From contig NC_041401.2 of assembly GCF_900747795.2 (NCBI RefSeq), positions 120,935,722 to 120,999,721 on the forward strand: a stretch of DNA of 64,000 nucleotides. The letters are read 5' to 3'. The position numbers and the translations under genes are program-made. Source of the stretch: Erpetoichthys calabaricus. Its lineage: Eukaryota > Chordata > Cladistia > Polypteriformes > Polypteridae. Below, in pieces: positions 1 to 11,555 of this stretch. The notes under the pieces were generated by a model. It searched no databases. It saw nothing but the letters and a program-made list of their open reading frames with translations, and was not told where the DNA came from. Each line of letters begins with the position of its first letter. The stretch's first letter is position 1.

Positions 1-1230
1 TGTCTATCTCTTTATTTCTCTATCCATATCAGTTCAGTATTTTTGTTTATTTTCGCTCAAGTCTTTTGTTAACGTTATTAGTGTTATTTTGTACTTAGTC
101 TGATAGCTCTAGCGATTGTTTTGATCTCAAAATCTTCAATTTCCTCTTTTTTTTTTAAGGTATAGCATTTTTCTGTGGAGAGGTACAAAAAGTTATGAAA
201 TTATTATTTATCCATCCATCCATCCATTTTCGGAACCCACTTATTCCAATTTAGTGTTGCAGGGGGCTAGAGTTTATCCCAGCAGGATGTTCATTTAACA
301 TAGTGAGAGTAGGTGGATACTGTAAATAAAGCAAAGTCAAAGGACAAGTGAATAGTAAATGGTAGATGTAGAAACTAAAGAGCAAAACCTGATAGACTTG
401 GAAAGAATTAAGTACTCATGGGCTCTTAAGAGTATAATAATTACTCATTAGTTTTGTTAGTGTGTATCAAAATGCTAATGATAATAATGCGACAGACCGG
501 AAGCTACTGTATGTTTCAGTTTTGCTCAGAAATCATAATTATAGATGTCAGACAGAAGGACTTCTTATGAAGACAAATGACTATACGCATATATTGGGCT
601 AATTGCATACTAAAACACCCACAAACTGAAGCTGCACTTATCCAACTATTACCATCCACAGCCTCTGACTTCATACATTTTGCTTTTCCACATATACTTG
701 ATTTTGCAGGCACGTTGCATGTAAGTTACAACTAGTTGTTCCTTTATGCTATCAGATTTGCACTCGCAAAAAGCTTTCTGAATATCTACAGAAGATGGAT
801 TTTTTTTGTTTCCCCCTTAATATATTATGTTTTTCATAATTAGATTTTTTTAGCACTTCTGTTTTTTTCCCCCTGATGTTTTGAAAGAGTTGCATCCAAA
901 TCCTGATTCATTTTATTTCATGGTTGTAATGTTTTATTTTTAAAACCTTATTATACAAAACACTGATTATTTGAAAGAGAAACTGATAAACTATCATGCC
1001 AGTAAACTTGTGCATTAATTTCTGATGGTGTTTATTTTTGGAAGTGTAAATCCTTTTATGGAGTATACCTTGGGCGTTTTTTCCAAATTTCTACCAGTTC
1101 TTTTACAAAACAGTCCTCTGCCATTGCATCTGGAGATTTAAATAAAGTATTTTTCATGTTCTGCTATAGCAGTGCATTTTTGTTGCTTTGTATATTTCCT
1201 TACCAGTTTTTCATATATATTATTTTTCAG
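1..1230 (+). other. AURKAIP1: AURKAIP1 intron (3' part), with a SINE-tail remnant
   Basis: This is the sequence upstream of the last AURKAIP1 coding exon, AT-rich and without an open frame resembling the rest of the protein, so the earlier exons must lie before the window. It ends in a good polypyrimidine/AG acceptor at 1229-1230. At about 209-290 an inverted (ATCC)n tract followed by a degraded 'central' segment looks like the 3' end of the tRNA-derived SINE that occurs elsewhere in the window. Nothing else is recognised. Confidence 0.6.
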
Positions 1231-1341
1231 CATCGTTTTGAGAAAGATCTGAAACGTGTATGGAAGAAAGCGGGGCTCAAGAATGCTCCTGAAGGATGGC
1301 ACACCCCCAAGATTTATGTCAGACAGGGCAAGTCTGACTGA
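1231..1341 (+). CDS. AURKAIP1: AURKAIP1 (mitochondrial ribosomal protein mS38), terminal coding exon
   Basis: AURKAIP1 is the small-subunit mitochondrial ribosomal protein mS38; it was also described as an Aurora-A kinase interacting protein. The 36 codons seen here, beginning [17 protein letters not shown] and containing [13 protein letters not shown], match the conserved C-terminal end of the family, which ends close to this point in human (199 residues). The exon starts after an AG acceptor at 1229-1230, is in frame at codon boundary 1231, and stops with TGA at 1339-1341. Only this exon is in the window. The C-terminus is a few residues longer than in human (QGKSD). An AATAAA signal follows 65 bases after the stop. 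Identity rests on residue similarity and on the MXRA8-DVL1 neighbours. Confidence 0.9.
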   Translation, partial: HRFEKDLKRVWKKAGLKNAPEGWHTPKIYVRQGKSD

Positions 1342-1405
1342 GAACACCATTACTTTTTTATATGTGTGTGTATGTATGTATGTATGTATGTGTGTGCGTG
1401 TATCA

Positions 1406-1411
1406 AATAAA
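1406..1411 (+). terminator. AURKAIP1 polyadenylation signal (AATAAA)
   Basis: A canonical AATAAA lies 65 bases downstream of the AURKAIP1 stop codon, after a TATG/TGTG microsatellite in the 3' UTR, and is followed by GT-rich sequence. No other hexamer lies closer to the stop. Confidence 0.7.
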
Positions 1412-1419
1412 TAATGTCG

Positions 1420-3470
1420 TGTACCAGCTGGACTCTTGACTTTTTCTACTGTACATGTTTACTTTTTTATTATCTAAAGATTGATTTACATTAGAGCCAT
1501 TAGAAATGAAAATCTGAAAGGTTAATGCTTACATGCTGCCCGCTGGAATACTGTTCCATTGGTTTGTGTTGGTTATGGGAGTGGGTCTTAAAGAGCTTTA
1601 AGAGGTAGTGTCACGAGGCATTTGATACATAGGTAAAGTCTGTTGGTGATTACATGCTTTTATACTTTGCACGTGATCACAACAAATATATGAGAAGACA
1701 AGTCACAAAAACATTGAAAAGTAATATCCACTAGCTGTCATTGGCAGTCAAAATTATGTTCTTACAAATTACATCACCATAACATTTTACTATATTTGAC
1801 CACATAGGATTACCACCTGAAAGAGTTTTTTTACACTTTGTTTACGTTATTTAAAGAAATTATCTTTTAAGAAAGTCTTAAGTTTTATTTTTCCATATAA
1901 ATTAAAATATTTTGTTTACTTCGCTGACCACTGAGTTGGAGGTACTAATGTGGAAATTCCTTTCAGTTTTTGGAACCTTGCTTCCACAGGATACACCCCA
2001 CCCATTAATTATTTTAACCAATCACCACTGATGTTGTATCCAGTTTGTCTGCAGTTAAGATTGCCAGGCTTAGATGTGCCAATGTGCTCCACAGATTTTG
2101 CATAATGTATTAAATTGTTTGTTTTCTTTGAACTGGTATTATCTTTTCTAAACCAGTGAAACATCCCTCTTTCCCTATGATGTACTGCATGTTTAGTGGT
2201 TTAATAATCTGGAAACAGAGGGCTGCTGGGATGCCAGTTCTGAATGGAACCAAAAAAGAGTGAGCAAAAGCTGGAAGGGGTAATAGTTCCATTGCTGCAA
2301 ATGGTTTCCTGAACAGTCTCTTGTGCTCCTGCAGATGGTGTCCTGAGGATCTTTCAGCTAGTTAGTTCAGAAAAGGAGGAAGATGTTGGTCCTACTACTG
2401 GTGTCTGTGAGAATGGGAAAAGTTATACAAGACATTTAACTGGAATCAAGGAATTATTTTTTTGTGTTCATCTTCCTTCCAGAAAGGGAAGTGTGTGTTC
2501 AATGAAAATTCAAATGTTGACTAATCTTTTATGTGTAATTTGGAAGTTCAATAGATTACTGTAACATGTAGTTTGTTTTCTAAAAATCTTCACACTGCTA
2601 TGTGGCATTCTTTTGTATGTGTGTGTGTATATGTGTATATATATATAATGTAGCTGCATTCTGCATGTAAAGGTAAACACCACCACTAGATGTCATTGGC
2701 AGACCAATCCCACCAGCTCGACTTGTAACGCATGCCCTGTTCCGCTTCTCCCTGTAGTGCCAGTTAAATTTATATTAAAAGTACCCTCTGAAGATTTTGT
2801 TACTGACTGCAGCTGCTGGATGCATCCAGGAAATCTGGAGGCAAGCACCATCTGTTTCCCACAGGTAAAAGATGTGCCATGGGATAAAGCGCTGAGTGTG
2901 CTTGGCATCTTGCTTTCTCCAGCTGCTTAGCTGAAGCTGGCAAAGCGACTATTGAACCCCCCACTAGCTTTTTGATAGACCCAAATCTAGAAGAAATGCC
3001 CAGTCATCACTATGGGCCCATATGTAAAAGACTTAAATTGTCTAATGAACAGTGGGGATATTTGGACCCTGACTGTGTATTACAGTATTACTAGGCATAA
3101 AATAAAACCCAGACACTTCTGGATGGTTATTAGAGGATTATTATTTTCCCACCACTTTGGCATTTGACAAATTTTGATTGCATTCAGATTAAATAAATAA
3201 AAGCAGTTGGAGAAGATGTAATGGCACTTTATAGGGGGTTTTGTGGCTGTTCATAGTGACCCATACAGATCTCATCTAATTCTGCAAAAACAGTGCAATC
3301 TGCTGTTATGCTTGAGTATTGCTGAATCGGTTACTTTTATGTGAACATGTTTTGTCAACCCTCTCTCCAATACAGGATAATGAAGAATCAAAAGCAATAA
3401 TCGTGTGTTGGGACATAAACCAAGTTACAGTTATGTGAGAAAGTAAGCACATCTCGCTATGCACGCACAC
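1420..3470. other. Intergenic, nothing recognised
   Basis: AT-rich sequence between AURKAIP1 and the first Tc1 element. Short frames are not protein-like. A small TG/TA microsatellite sits at about 2617-2648. No repeat family was recognised. Confidence 0.5.
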
Positions 3471-4609
3471 TATATATACAAAAGTAGTATGTAGACTTTA
3501 CAAATACATGGACTTTAATATGGAGTTGGTCCTTCTTTTGCAGCTATAACAGCTTCCACTCCTCTTGGCAGGCTTTCCACAAGAGTATTGGTGCCCATTC
3601 ATTCTGTAGAGCATTTATGAGGTCAGGCACTGATGTTGGACAAGAAGGCCTGGCTCACAATCTCTGTTGCCAAAGGTGTTCGATGGGGTTGAAGTCAGGA
3701 ATCTGTGCTGGTCACTCAACTTCCACACCGAACTCCTCCAACCATGTCTTTATAGACCTTGCTTTGTGCACTGGAGCTCAGTCATGCTGGAACAGAAAAG
3801 GGCCTTCCCCAAACTGTTTCCAAAAAGTTGAAAGCATGGCATTGTCCAAAATGTCTTGGTATGCTGAGGCATTAAGTGTGCCCTTCACTGGAGGTAAGGG
3901 GCCTAGCCCAAATCCTACAAAACAGCCCCACACCATTATCCTTCCTCCACCAAACTTCACAGTTGGCACAACTCAGTCAAACCTGCCCATCTGACTGCCA
4001 AACAGAGAAGCATGGTTTGTCACTCCATAGAACATGTTTCCACTGCTCCACAGTCCAGTGGCAGTGTGCTTTATACGACTCCATCTGATGCTTGGTATTG
4101 GACTTGGTGATGTGAGGCTTGCAAGCAGTTGCTCGGCCATGGAAACCCATTCCATGAATCTCCAGCTGAACAGTTTTTGTGCTTTCATTAATGTGGAAGC
4201 TTGGAACTCTTCAACTATGGAATCCGCAGAGTGCTTTTGACTTTTACACACCATACACCTTAGCAGTCGTTGAACCTGCACAGTGACTTTACGTGGTCTT
4301 CTGCTTCGTGGCTGAGTTGCTGTTGTTCCTAAACGCTTCCACTTTCCAATAATACCACTTACAGTTGACCGTGGAATATCCAGCAGGGATGAAATTTCAC
4401 GAACCGTCTTATTGCAAAGGAGTCATCCTATCAAAGTACCGTGCTTGAAGTCACTGAGCTCTACAGAATGACCCGTTTTGTTTCACAGAAGTTTGTAAAT
4501 GGAGACTGCATGGCTAGGTGCTTGGTTTTATACACCTGTGGCAATGGGTCTGATTGAAATACCTGAATTCAATAATTTAGAGGTGTGTCCCAATACCTTT
4601 GTCTATGTA
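3471..4609 (-). mobile_element. Tc1/mariner element A, degenerate
   Basis: A Tc1-like DNA transposon read on the minus strand. The ends resemble each other as inverted repeats (right end, reverse-complemented, begins TACATAGACAAAGGTATTGG; left end begins TATATATACAAAAGTAGTAT), with TA at both borders. In between, the minus strand encodes transposase pieces: a helix-turn-helix half at 3973-4281 and a DDE-domain piece at 3778-3969 with the typical [14 protein letters not shown] motif and a following FLFQHD. The two lie in different frames, so there is at least one frameshift near 3970, and the first third is not open. This is an old, inactive copy. Confidence 0.8.
3778..4281 (-). pseudogene. 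Tc1 transposase pseudogene (element A)
   Basis: Two adjacent minus-strand frames give Tc1 transposase parts. The 4281-3973 part covers the DNA-binding/linker region (for example QLLASLTSPSP, degraded). The 3969-3778 part carries the GGG-motif region of the DDE catalytic core and ends with a second aspartate region (QHD). The usual family length is about 340 residues; less than 170 are readable. The frames do not match each other, so no functional protein is possible. Confidence 0.7.
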
Positions 4610-4659
4610 ATGTGTGTGTGTGTGTGTATATATATGTATATGTATATGATACAGTAGCT

Positions 4660-4783
4660 GCCAAATAATACAAAAAGTACATGACATAATTGGGGCTCAT
4701 CAGGTGTACGCACCTTTGCTTCCCCTTATGGGGATCGAACCTCAGACATCAGCACTTGAAGCAAAGATACACACTTACATACA
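4660..4783 (-). repeat. tRNA-derived SINE remnant
   Basis: On the minus strand this short stretch contains GGTTCGATCCCC, a good match to the RNA polymerase III B box, within about 100 bases of unique sequence directly next to Tc1 element B. No intact A box or tail is clear. This is probably a fragment of a second SINE family, distinct from the (GGAT)n-tailed one. Confidence 0.4.
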
Positions 4784-6417
4784 TACAGTGCATCCGGAAA
4801 GTATTCACAGCGCATCACTTTTTCCACATCTTGTTATGTTACAGCCTTATTCCAAAATGGATTAAATTCATTTTTTTCCTCAGAATTCTACACACAACAC
4901 CCCATAATGACAACGTGAAAAAAGTTTACTTGAGGTTTTTGCAAATTTATTAAAAATAAAAAAACTGAGAAATCACATGTACATAAGTATTCACAGCCTT
5001 TGCTCAATACTTTCTCAATGCACCTTTGGCAGCAATTACAGCCTCAAGTCTTTTTGAATATGATGCCACAAGCTTGGCACACCTATCCTTGGCCCGTTTC
5101 GCCCCATTCCTCTTTGCAGCACCTCTCAAGCTCCATCAGGTTGGATGGGAAGCGTCGGTGCACAGTCATTTTAAGATCTCTCCAGAGATGTTCAATCGGA
5201 TTCAAGTCTGGGCTCTGGCTGGGCCACTCAAGGACATTCACAGAGTTGTCCTGAAGCCACTCCTTTGATATCTTGGCTGTGTGCGTAGGGTCGTTGTCCT
5301 GCTGAAAGATGAACCGTCGCCCCAGTCTGAGGTCAAGAGCACTCTGGAGCAGGTTTTCATCCAGGATGTCTCTGTACATTGCTGCAGTCATCTTTCCCTT
5401 TATCCTGACTAGCCTCCCAGTCCCTGCCGCATCCCCACAGCATGATGCTGCCACCACTATGCTTCACTGTAGGGATGGTATTGGCCTGGTGATGAGCGGT
5501 GCCCGGTTTCCTCCAAACATGACACCTGGCATTCACACCGAAAAGTTCAATCTTTGTCTCATCAGACCAGAGAATTTTCTTTCTCATGGTCTGAAAGTCT
5601 TTCAGGTGCCTTTTGGCAAACTCCAGGCGGGCTGCCATGTGCCTTTTACTAAGGGGTGGCTTCCGTCTGGCCACTCTACCATACAGGCCTGATTGGTGGA
5701 TTGCTGCAGAGATGGTTGTCCTTCTGCAAGGTTCTCCTCTCTCCACAGAGGACCTCGGGAACTCTGACTGAGAGACCATCGGGTTCTTGGTTGCCTCCCT
5801 GACTAAGGCCCTTCTCCCCCGATCGCTCAGTTTAGATGGCCGGCCAGCTCTAGGAAGTGTCCTGGTGGTTTCGAACTTCTTCCACTTATGAATGATGGAG
5901 GCCACTGTGCTCATTGGGACCTTCAAAGCAGTAGAAATTTTTCTGTAACCTTCCCCAGATTTGTGCCTTGAGACAATCCTGTCTCGGATGTCTACAGACA
6001 ATTCCTTTGACTTCATGTTTGGTTTGTGCTCTGACATGAACTGTCAACTGTGGGACCTTATATAGACAGGTGTGTGCCTTTCCAAATCGTGTCCAATCAA
6101 CTGAATTTACCACAGGTGGACTCAAATTAAGCTGCAGAAACATCTCAAGGATGATCAGGGGAAACAGGATGCACCTGAGCTCAATTTTGAGCTTCATAGC
6201 AAAGGCTGTGATACTTATGTACATGTGCTTTGTCAATTTTTTTATTTTTAATAAATTTGCAAAAATCTCAAGTAAACTTTTTTCACGTTGTCATTATGGG
6301 GCGTTGTGTGTAGAATTCTGAGGAAAAAAATGAATTTAACCCATTTTGGAATAAGGCTGTAACATAACAAAATATGGAAAAAGTGATGCGCTGTGAATAC
6401 TTTCTGGATGCACTCTA
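4784..6417 (-). mobile_element. Tc1/mariner element B with ~215-bp inverted repeats
   Basis: A full-length Tc1-like element (4786-6415) flanked by TA at 4784-4785 and 6416-6417. The left end begins CAGTGCATCCGGAAAGTATT and the right end is its inverse, GAGTGCATCCAGAAAGTATT, with similarity continuing for about 215 bases; I count roughly ten differences by eye, so the insertion is moderately old. The transposase gene lies on the minus strand (6037-5083). Such long inverted repeats with internal direct repeats are typical of fish IR/DR Tc1 elements. Confidence 0.92.
5083..6037 (-). pseudogene. Tc1 transposase, frameshifted (element B)
   Basis: The minus-strand frame 6037-5357 starts with MSEHKPNMKSKELSVDIRD and has the paired-like DNA-binding domain, the GRPSKLS linker, RRKPPLSKRH, and the first catalytic aspartate in KILWSDETKIELFG, then [13 protein letters not shown]. 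The frame is then lost by a shift at about 5400-5440. The continuation in another frame (5457-5083) carries the second aspartate ([14 protein letters not shown]) and the third acidic residue ([15 protein letters not shown]). All three DDE residues are therefore present but split between frames, and the last residues near 5083 are also out of frame. The intact family protein is about 340 residues. Confidence 0.88.
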
Positions 6418-6549
6418 CATATGTGGACATATCAAGATCTGTTCTTCGTTTAAACAGCATTTTTGGATAAAGGGACTGTAATTGAAAAAAAGAAACTTGG
6501 AAATTTGATTGCTTGCAATAATGTATTAAGTGAATAATGAAATGATAAT

Positions 6550-7029
6550 GCCATTTCTATATGTGAAGAAAGTAAGTACAGCCATGGATCTAATAGTTGG
6601 CATTGCCTCCTCAAGTAGATGTTCCCTATAACTGTTTAGCACTTTCTGACATTGACTCGGAGAAAGTTTTTACCCAATTCCCAATGCAGAATTCTTTCAA
6701 CAGTGCCACATTCATGCTCCTGTGTGCACAGCCCATTTTAAATCTCACCACAGCATCTCAATCTAGGCTTTCCATTGACCATTCCAAAATGCTACATTTA
6801 AATTTCTGTTTGCAGCCATTCCTTACTGGATTTTCCTGTATGTTCCGAGTCATTGTCATGTTGCAAGGTCCACCTTGAATTGATCTTTAATCTTTTGACA
6901 GATGCTTTCACGTTATCCTCAAGCACCCTATGGTACAATGAAGAATTTCTACTTGATTTTATGATGGTGAGCTGCCCAGGCACTGATGCAGCAAATCCAC
7001 CACCATGTTTCACAGTTGGTATCGAGTTC
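6550..7029 (-). mobile_element. Tc1/mariner element C, left part (3' half of transposase)
   Basis: This is the left fragment of a Tc1-like element that was cut in two by a LINE. The minus strand has NSIPTVKHGGG and, further on, WTLQHDNDSEHTGKSSKEWL, which contains the second catalytic aspartate of the DDE core. It ends at the 12-bp sequence GGTATCGAGTTC (7018-7029), which is repeated on the far side of the LINE (9840-9851). The outer end near 6550 is approximate; no clean inverted repeat was traced. Some of the GGG-motif region has been lost. Confidence 0.8.
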
Positions 7030-9839
7030 ATCCATTCATCCATCCTCTTCCTCTTATCCGAGGTCGGGTCGCGGGGGCAGCAGCTTGAGCAGAGATGCCC
7101 AGACTTCCCTCTCCCCAGCCACTTCTTCTAGCTCTTCCGAGGGAATCCCAAGGCGTTCCCAGGCCAGCTGGGAGACATAGTCCCTCCAGTGTGTCCTGGG
7201 TCTTCCCCGGGGCCTCCTCCCGGTTGGACGTGCCCAGAACACCTCACCAGGGAGGCGTCCAGGAGGCATCCTGATCAGATGCCCGAGCCACCTCATCTGA
7301 CTCCTCTCGATGCGGAGGAGCAGCGACTCTACTCTGAGCCCCTCCCGGATGATTGAGCTTCTAACCCTATCTTTAAGGGAGAGCCCAGACACCCTGCGGA
7401 GAAAACTCATTTCAGCCGCTTGTATTTGCGATCTCGTTCTTTCGGTCACTACCCATAGCTCATGACCATAGGTGAGGGTAGGAACATAGATCGACTGGTA
7501 AATTGAGAGCTTTGCCTTATGGCTCAGCTCCTTTTTCACCACGACAGACCGATGCAGAGCCTGCATCACTGCAGACGCCGCACCGATCCGCCTGTTGATC
7601 TCACGCTCCATTCTTCCCTCACTCGTGAACAAGACCCCGAGATACTTGAACTCCTCCACTTGGGGCAGGATCTTGCTCCCAACCCTGAGAGGGCACTCCA
7701 CCCTTTTCCGGCTGAGGACCATGGTCTCGGATTTGGAGATGCTGATTCCCATCCCAGCCGCTTCACACTCAGCTGCGAACCGATCCAGAGAGAGCTGAAG
7801 ATCACGGCCTGATGAAGCAAACAGGACAACATCATCTGCAAAAAGCAGTTACCCAATCCTGAGTCCACCAAGCCGGACCCCCCTCAACACCCTGGCTGCG
7901 CCTAGAAATTCTGTCCATAAAAGTTATGAACAGAATCGGTGACAAAGGGCAGCCCTGGCGGAGTCCAACTCTCACTGGAAACGGGTTCGACTTACTGCCG
8001 GCAATGTGGACCAAGCTCTGACACCGATCGTACAGGGACCGAACAGCTCTTATCAGGGGGTCCGGTACCCCATACTCTCAGAGCACCTCCCACAGGATTC
8101 CCCGAGGGACACGGTCGAATGCCTTTTCCAAGTCCACAAAACACATGTAGACTGGTTGGGCGAACTCCCATGCACCCTCCAGGACCCTGCTAAGGCTGTA
8201 GAGCTGGTCCACTGTTCCGCGACCAGGATGAAAACCACACTGTTCCTCCTGAATCCGAGGTTCAACTATCCGACGGACCCTCCTCTCCAGAAGCCCAGAA
8301 TAGACTTTTCCAGGAAGGCTGAGGAGTGTGATCCCTCTGTAGTTGGAACACACCCTCCGGTCCCCCAGCCCAGTTTGCCAACCCAGAGGCACTGTCCCTG
8401 ATGTCCATGCGATGTTGCAGAGACATGTCAACCAAGACAGCCCTACAACATCCAGAGCCTTGAGGAACTCCAGGCATATCTCATCCACCCCCGGGGCCCT
8501 GCCACCAAGGATTTTTTGACCACCTCGGTGACCTCAGTCCCAGGGATGGGGGAGCCCACCTTCGAGTCCCCAGGCTCTGCTTCCTCATTGGAAGGCATGT
8601 TAGTGGGATTGAGGAGGTCTTCGAAGTACTCCCTCCACCGACCCACAACGTCCCGAGTCGAGGTCAGCAGCGCACCATCCCCACCATACCCAGTGTTGAC
8701 ACTGCACTGCTTCCCCTTCCTGAGACGCCGGACAGTGGACCAGAATCTCCTCGAAGCCGTCCGAAAGTCATTCTCCATGGCTTCCCCAAACTCCTCCCAT
8801 GCCCGAGGTTTTGCCTCAGCAACCACCGAAGCCACATTCCGCTTGGCCTGCCGGTACCTATCAGCTGCCTCCAGAGTCCCACAGGACAAAAGGGACTGGT
8901 AGAACTCCTTCTTCAGCTTGACGGCATCCTTCACCGCTGGTGTCCACCAACGGGTTCGGGGATTGCCGCCACGACAGGCACCGACTACCTTATGGCCACA
9001 GCTCCGGTCAGCCACCTCAACAATAGAGGCACGGAACATGGCCCATTCGGACTCAATGTCCCCCCACCTCCCTCGGGACATGGTCGAAGTTCTGCTGGAG
9101 GTGCGAGTTGAAGCTACTTCTGACAGGGGGCTCTGCCAGACGTTCCCAGCAGACCCTCACAACATGTTTGGGCCTACCAGGCCTAACCGGCATCCTCCCC
9201 CACCATCGGAGCCAACTCACCACCAGGTGGTGATCAGTTGACAGCTCCGCCCCTCTCTTCACCCGAGTGTCCAAGACATGTGGCCGCAAGTCTGACGACA
9301 CGACCACAAAGTCGATCATCGAACTGAGGCCTAGGGTGTCCTGGTGCCAAGTGCACATATGAACATGGTGTTCATTATGGACAATCTGTGACGAGCACAG
9401 AAGTCCAATAACAAAACACCACTCGGGTTCAGATCGGGGGGGCCATTCCTCCCAATCACGCCCTTCCAGGTCTCACTGTCATTGCCCACGTGAGCATTGA
9501 AGTCTCCCAGCAGTATGAGGGAGTCCCCAGAAGGTGTGACCTCCAGCCCCCCCTCCAGGGACTCCAAAAAGGGTGGGTACTCCGAACTGCTGTTCGGTGC
9601 ATACGCACAAACAACAGTTAGGACCCGTCCCCCCACCCGAAGGTGGAGGGAGGCTACCCTCTCGTCCACCAGGGTAAACCCCAATGTACAGGCTCCAAGT
9701 CGAGGGGCAATAAGTATGCCCACACACACTCGGCGCCTCTCACCAGGGGCAACTCCAGAGTGGTTGAGAGTCCAGCCCCTCTCAAGGAGATTGGTTCCAG
9801 AGTCCAAGCTGTGCGTCGAGGTGAGTCCGACTATATCTA
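7030..9839 (-). mobile_element. Rex3-like (RTE-type) LINE, 5'-truncated, inserted in Tc1 element C
   Basis: A 2.8-kb non-LTR retrotransposon on the minus strand. It has an apurinic-type endonuclease, a linker and a reverse transcriptase. It is flanked by a perfect 12-bp target duplication (7018-7029 and 9840-9851). The 3' end at the left is a short GGATGAATGGAT-type tail rather than poly(A), as in RTE-group elements. The 5' end is cut inside the endonuclease domain. Near-identity to the copy at 62867-63797 suggests a fairly recent family. The placement in Rex3/RTE is from memory of fish elements and needs a database comparison. Confidence 0.85.
7054..9839 (-). pseudogene. LINE endonuclease-reverse transcriptase, multiply frameshifted
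   Basis: Read on the minus strand from right to left: an endonuclease part (9839-9331) with [14 protein letters not shown]; its C-terminal part (about 9358-9100) with SMIDFVVVSSDLRPHV and ELSTDHHLVVS, the Asp-His signature region; a linker (9081-8443) with TRWWTPAVKDAVKLKKEFYQ; reverse transcriptase motifs NYRGITLLSLPGKVY, CGFHPGRGTVDQL and VDLEKAFDRVPR (8488-8078), then LRQGCPLSPILFITF (8014-7832); and the C-terminal region (7752-7054) with TYGHELWVVTERTR and RWLGHLIRMPPGR. The FADD catalytic box is disrupted near 7840, where one base is missing relative to the second copy. The frame changes at least four times and one stop interrupts the palm. Confidence 0.85.
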
Positions 9840-9851
9840 GGTATCGAGTTC

Positions 9852-10515
9852 TTCTGATCAAATGCTGTCTTTGGTTTTGGCCAAAAATGTGTTCTGATAC
9901 TATAGCCAGATAACTCCTTATTTGCCTCGTCTGTCCAGAGCACTGTGTTCCAGAAGTTCTGGTCTTGGACTAGATGTTCATGGGCAAAATTTAATCTTGC
10001 CCTGATGTTCTTTCTGTACAGCAAAGGTATTTTTTTTCCATTTCACACTTTCCATGTAGATCTAATTTGTTCAGCCTCTTTCTAATGGTAGACTCATGCA
10101 CTCTGACATCAGCAACAGCAAGAGTTACCTGTAGGAGCTGTGATGAAACTCTGGGGTTCTTAGGAATTTCTTTCAGTGTCTTGAGTTTTCACTTGGACTG
10201 AACCTGGTGGGGAAGCCAAGGAAGGACAAATTGGCATTTGTTTGAAATCTTCTCCACTTGTTCTGTAGATAATCTTCCGAACAGTGGAGTGGTTGATTTC
10301 TAATTGTTTGTAGACCTTTTTAAATTCCTTCCCAGACTCATTGTCCTCTATAAAGTTCTTTCTGATGTAGGCTTGGTCATGGTCATGACACTTCAACATC
10401 AAAGAGCACCCATACTTAGTGTCTGAGGTTTAAATAAGACATTCAAATCACTTATACCTGGTCTTGTGCACCTGATTATTCTTTTAGGTATATGAGGTAG
10501 TGAAAATGTTAGGGT
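9852..10515 (-). mobile_element. Tc1/mariner element C, right part (5' half of transposase)
   Basis: The other half of the split Tc1 element. The minus strand encodes [20 protein letters not shown] and, close to the break, [14 protein letters not shown] with the first catalytic aspartate (10024-9852), and an N-terminal helix-turn-helix piece at 10402-10160 (INHSTVRKIIYR). The LINE broke the gene between NSIP and TVKHGGG. The two N-terminal pieces are out of frame with each other. The outer boundary near 10515 is approximate. Confidence 0.78.
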
Positions 10516-11160
10516 GGTATTTCTTGAGCCACTTAAGAACTTTGTATTTATGTTTATTTAAATTATACAATGGGCTACAAAATGGAAAGGTGGCATGATA
10601 CCTTAATATTTATAGATACTGGTTAAATGAAATCTTGATATCTTGAAATATGTGAAATAAAAATAGGATGTGAATTTAGGGCTGAAGTCAGCAACCAGAG
10701 ACATGTAGTTGAAGTGGGAACCTCGAGAGCCATTTAAGATGTACTGTGGGTGAGATACTGGGACAGCCTAGCTATTAGCTGAACAAACAAGCTTGATGGC
10801 CCGAATGGTTTTCTGACATTTGTGAGATTTCTTATGTTCTTATGAAAACGTTCACTCCAGAGTTCAAGTCGGCTTTGAATCCCACCCATTCGGATATTCC
10901 AATAATGCCATGTGGTTGCGAGGTGCAATATTTGTCTTCTGAAGTGTAAAATCCTTGGCTGCTTTTTTTTCTCACCCGGGAAAATTGCAGTTTTAGCACT
11001 AACAAAAGTTGTTGCTCAGTGTCTGGGGCTGAAGTGCTTTTACATCATTGGTTTTATTTTAAGAGCAATAATTATAATGAAACTAATTGATTTATTTGTA
11101 TTTGATTCAACTTTCAGTAATGTTTATACAACGGCCCCGAGAGCAGCCTGCTTCCTATTA
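10516..11160. repeat. Intergenic DNA with a LINE/SINE 3'-tail remnant
   Basis: The segment at about 10735-10850 (AAACAAGCTTGATGGCC followed by TTCTTATGTTCTTATG) looks like the 3' end of an old L2/CR1-type or V-SINE-like repeat common in early-branching fishes; only this tail is recognised. The rest, up to the MXRA8 promoter region, shows nothing. Confidence 0.4.
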
Positions 11161-11551
11161 GACTGACTGACAATTCAGTCTGGGAAGAGTTTCAGGGCAA
11201 AGCGAGGCGCTGGGGGGAGGAGAAAAGAGAAAACAAGAACACAGGAATGTGCCTTTGGAGGAGGGAGTCTGGACAGGGTTCAAACTGGGCAGCACAGAGC
11301 AGACGACGAAAAGTGGGAAACGCTCAGAACAAAAGCAGAGAGAGAGAGAGAGAGAGACAAAAAGACGAACAGGAATGAGAGAGAAGGAGAGTAGGGGATC
11401 AAAGTGCTAAGGAGGGTCATAAAGTCGGAGCATTTGCAAAACTTTCCAAAGTACTTTTGACAACTGCAGAGGAGAGCGAAGGTGTTTTTGGAGAAGTGCA
11501 CGGCATTCCAGCCTAGTCGAGAGGGACCTGTATGTCAGCATTTACCTGCCA
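11161..11551 (+). promoter_or_regulatory. MXRA8: MXRA8 5' UTR and probable promoter region
   Basis: This purine-rich stretch, with a (GA)n tract at about 11337-11356, leads directly into the MXRA8 start codon without an intervening acceptor that I can justify. It is more G-rich than the flanking DNA. No unambiguous TATA box is seen near a fixed start site, so the transcription start is unknown. A seven-codon upstream frame (11532-11555) overlaps the main start. Confidence 0.45.
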
Positions 11552-11555
11552 ATGA
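11532..11555 (+). promoter_or_regulatory. Upstream ORF overlapping the MXRA8 start (MSAFTCQ)
   Basis: ATG at 11532 opens a seven-codon frame whose TGA stop (11553-11555) overlaps both candidate MXRA8 start codons (ATG at 11552 and 11555). Such a stop/start overlap can favour termination-reinitiation and lower translation of the main frame. Whether the 5' end of the mRNA includes it is not known. Confidence 0.4.
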
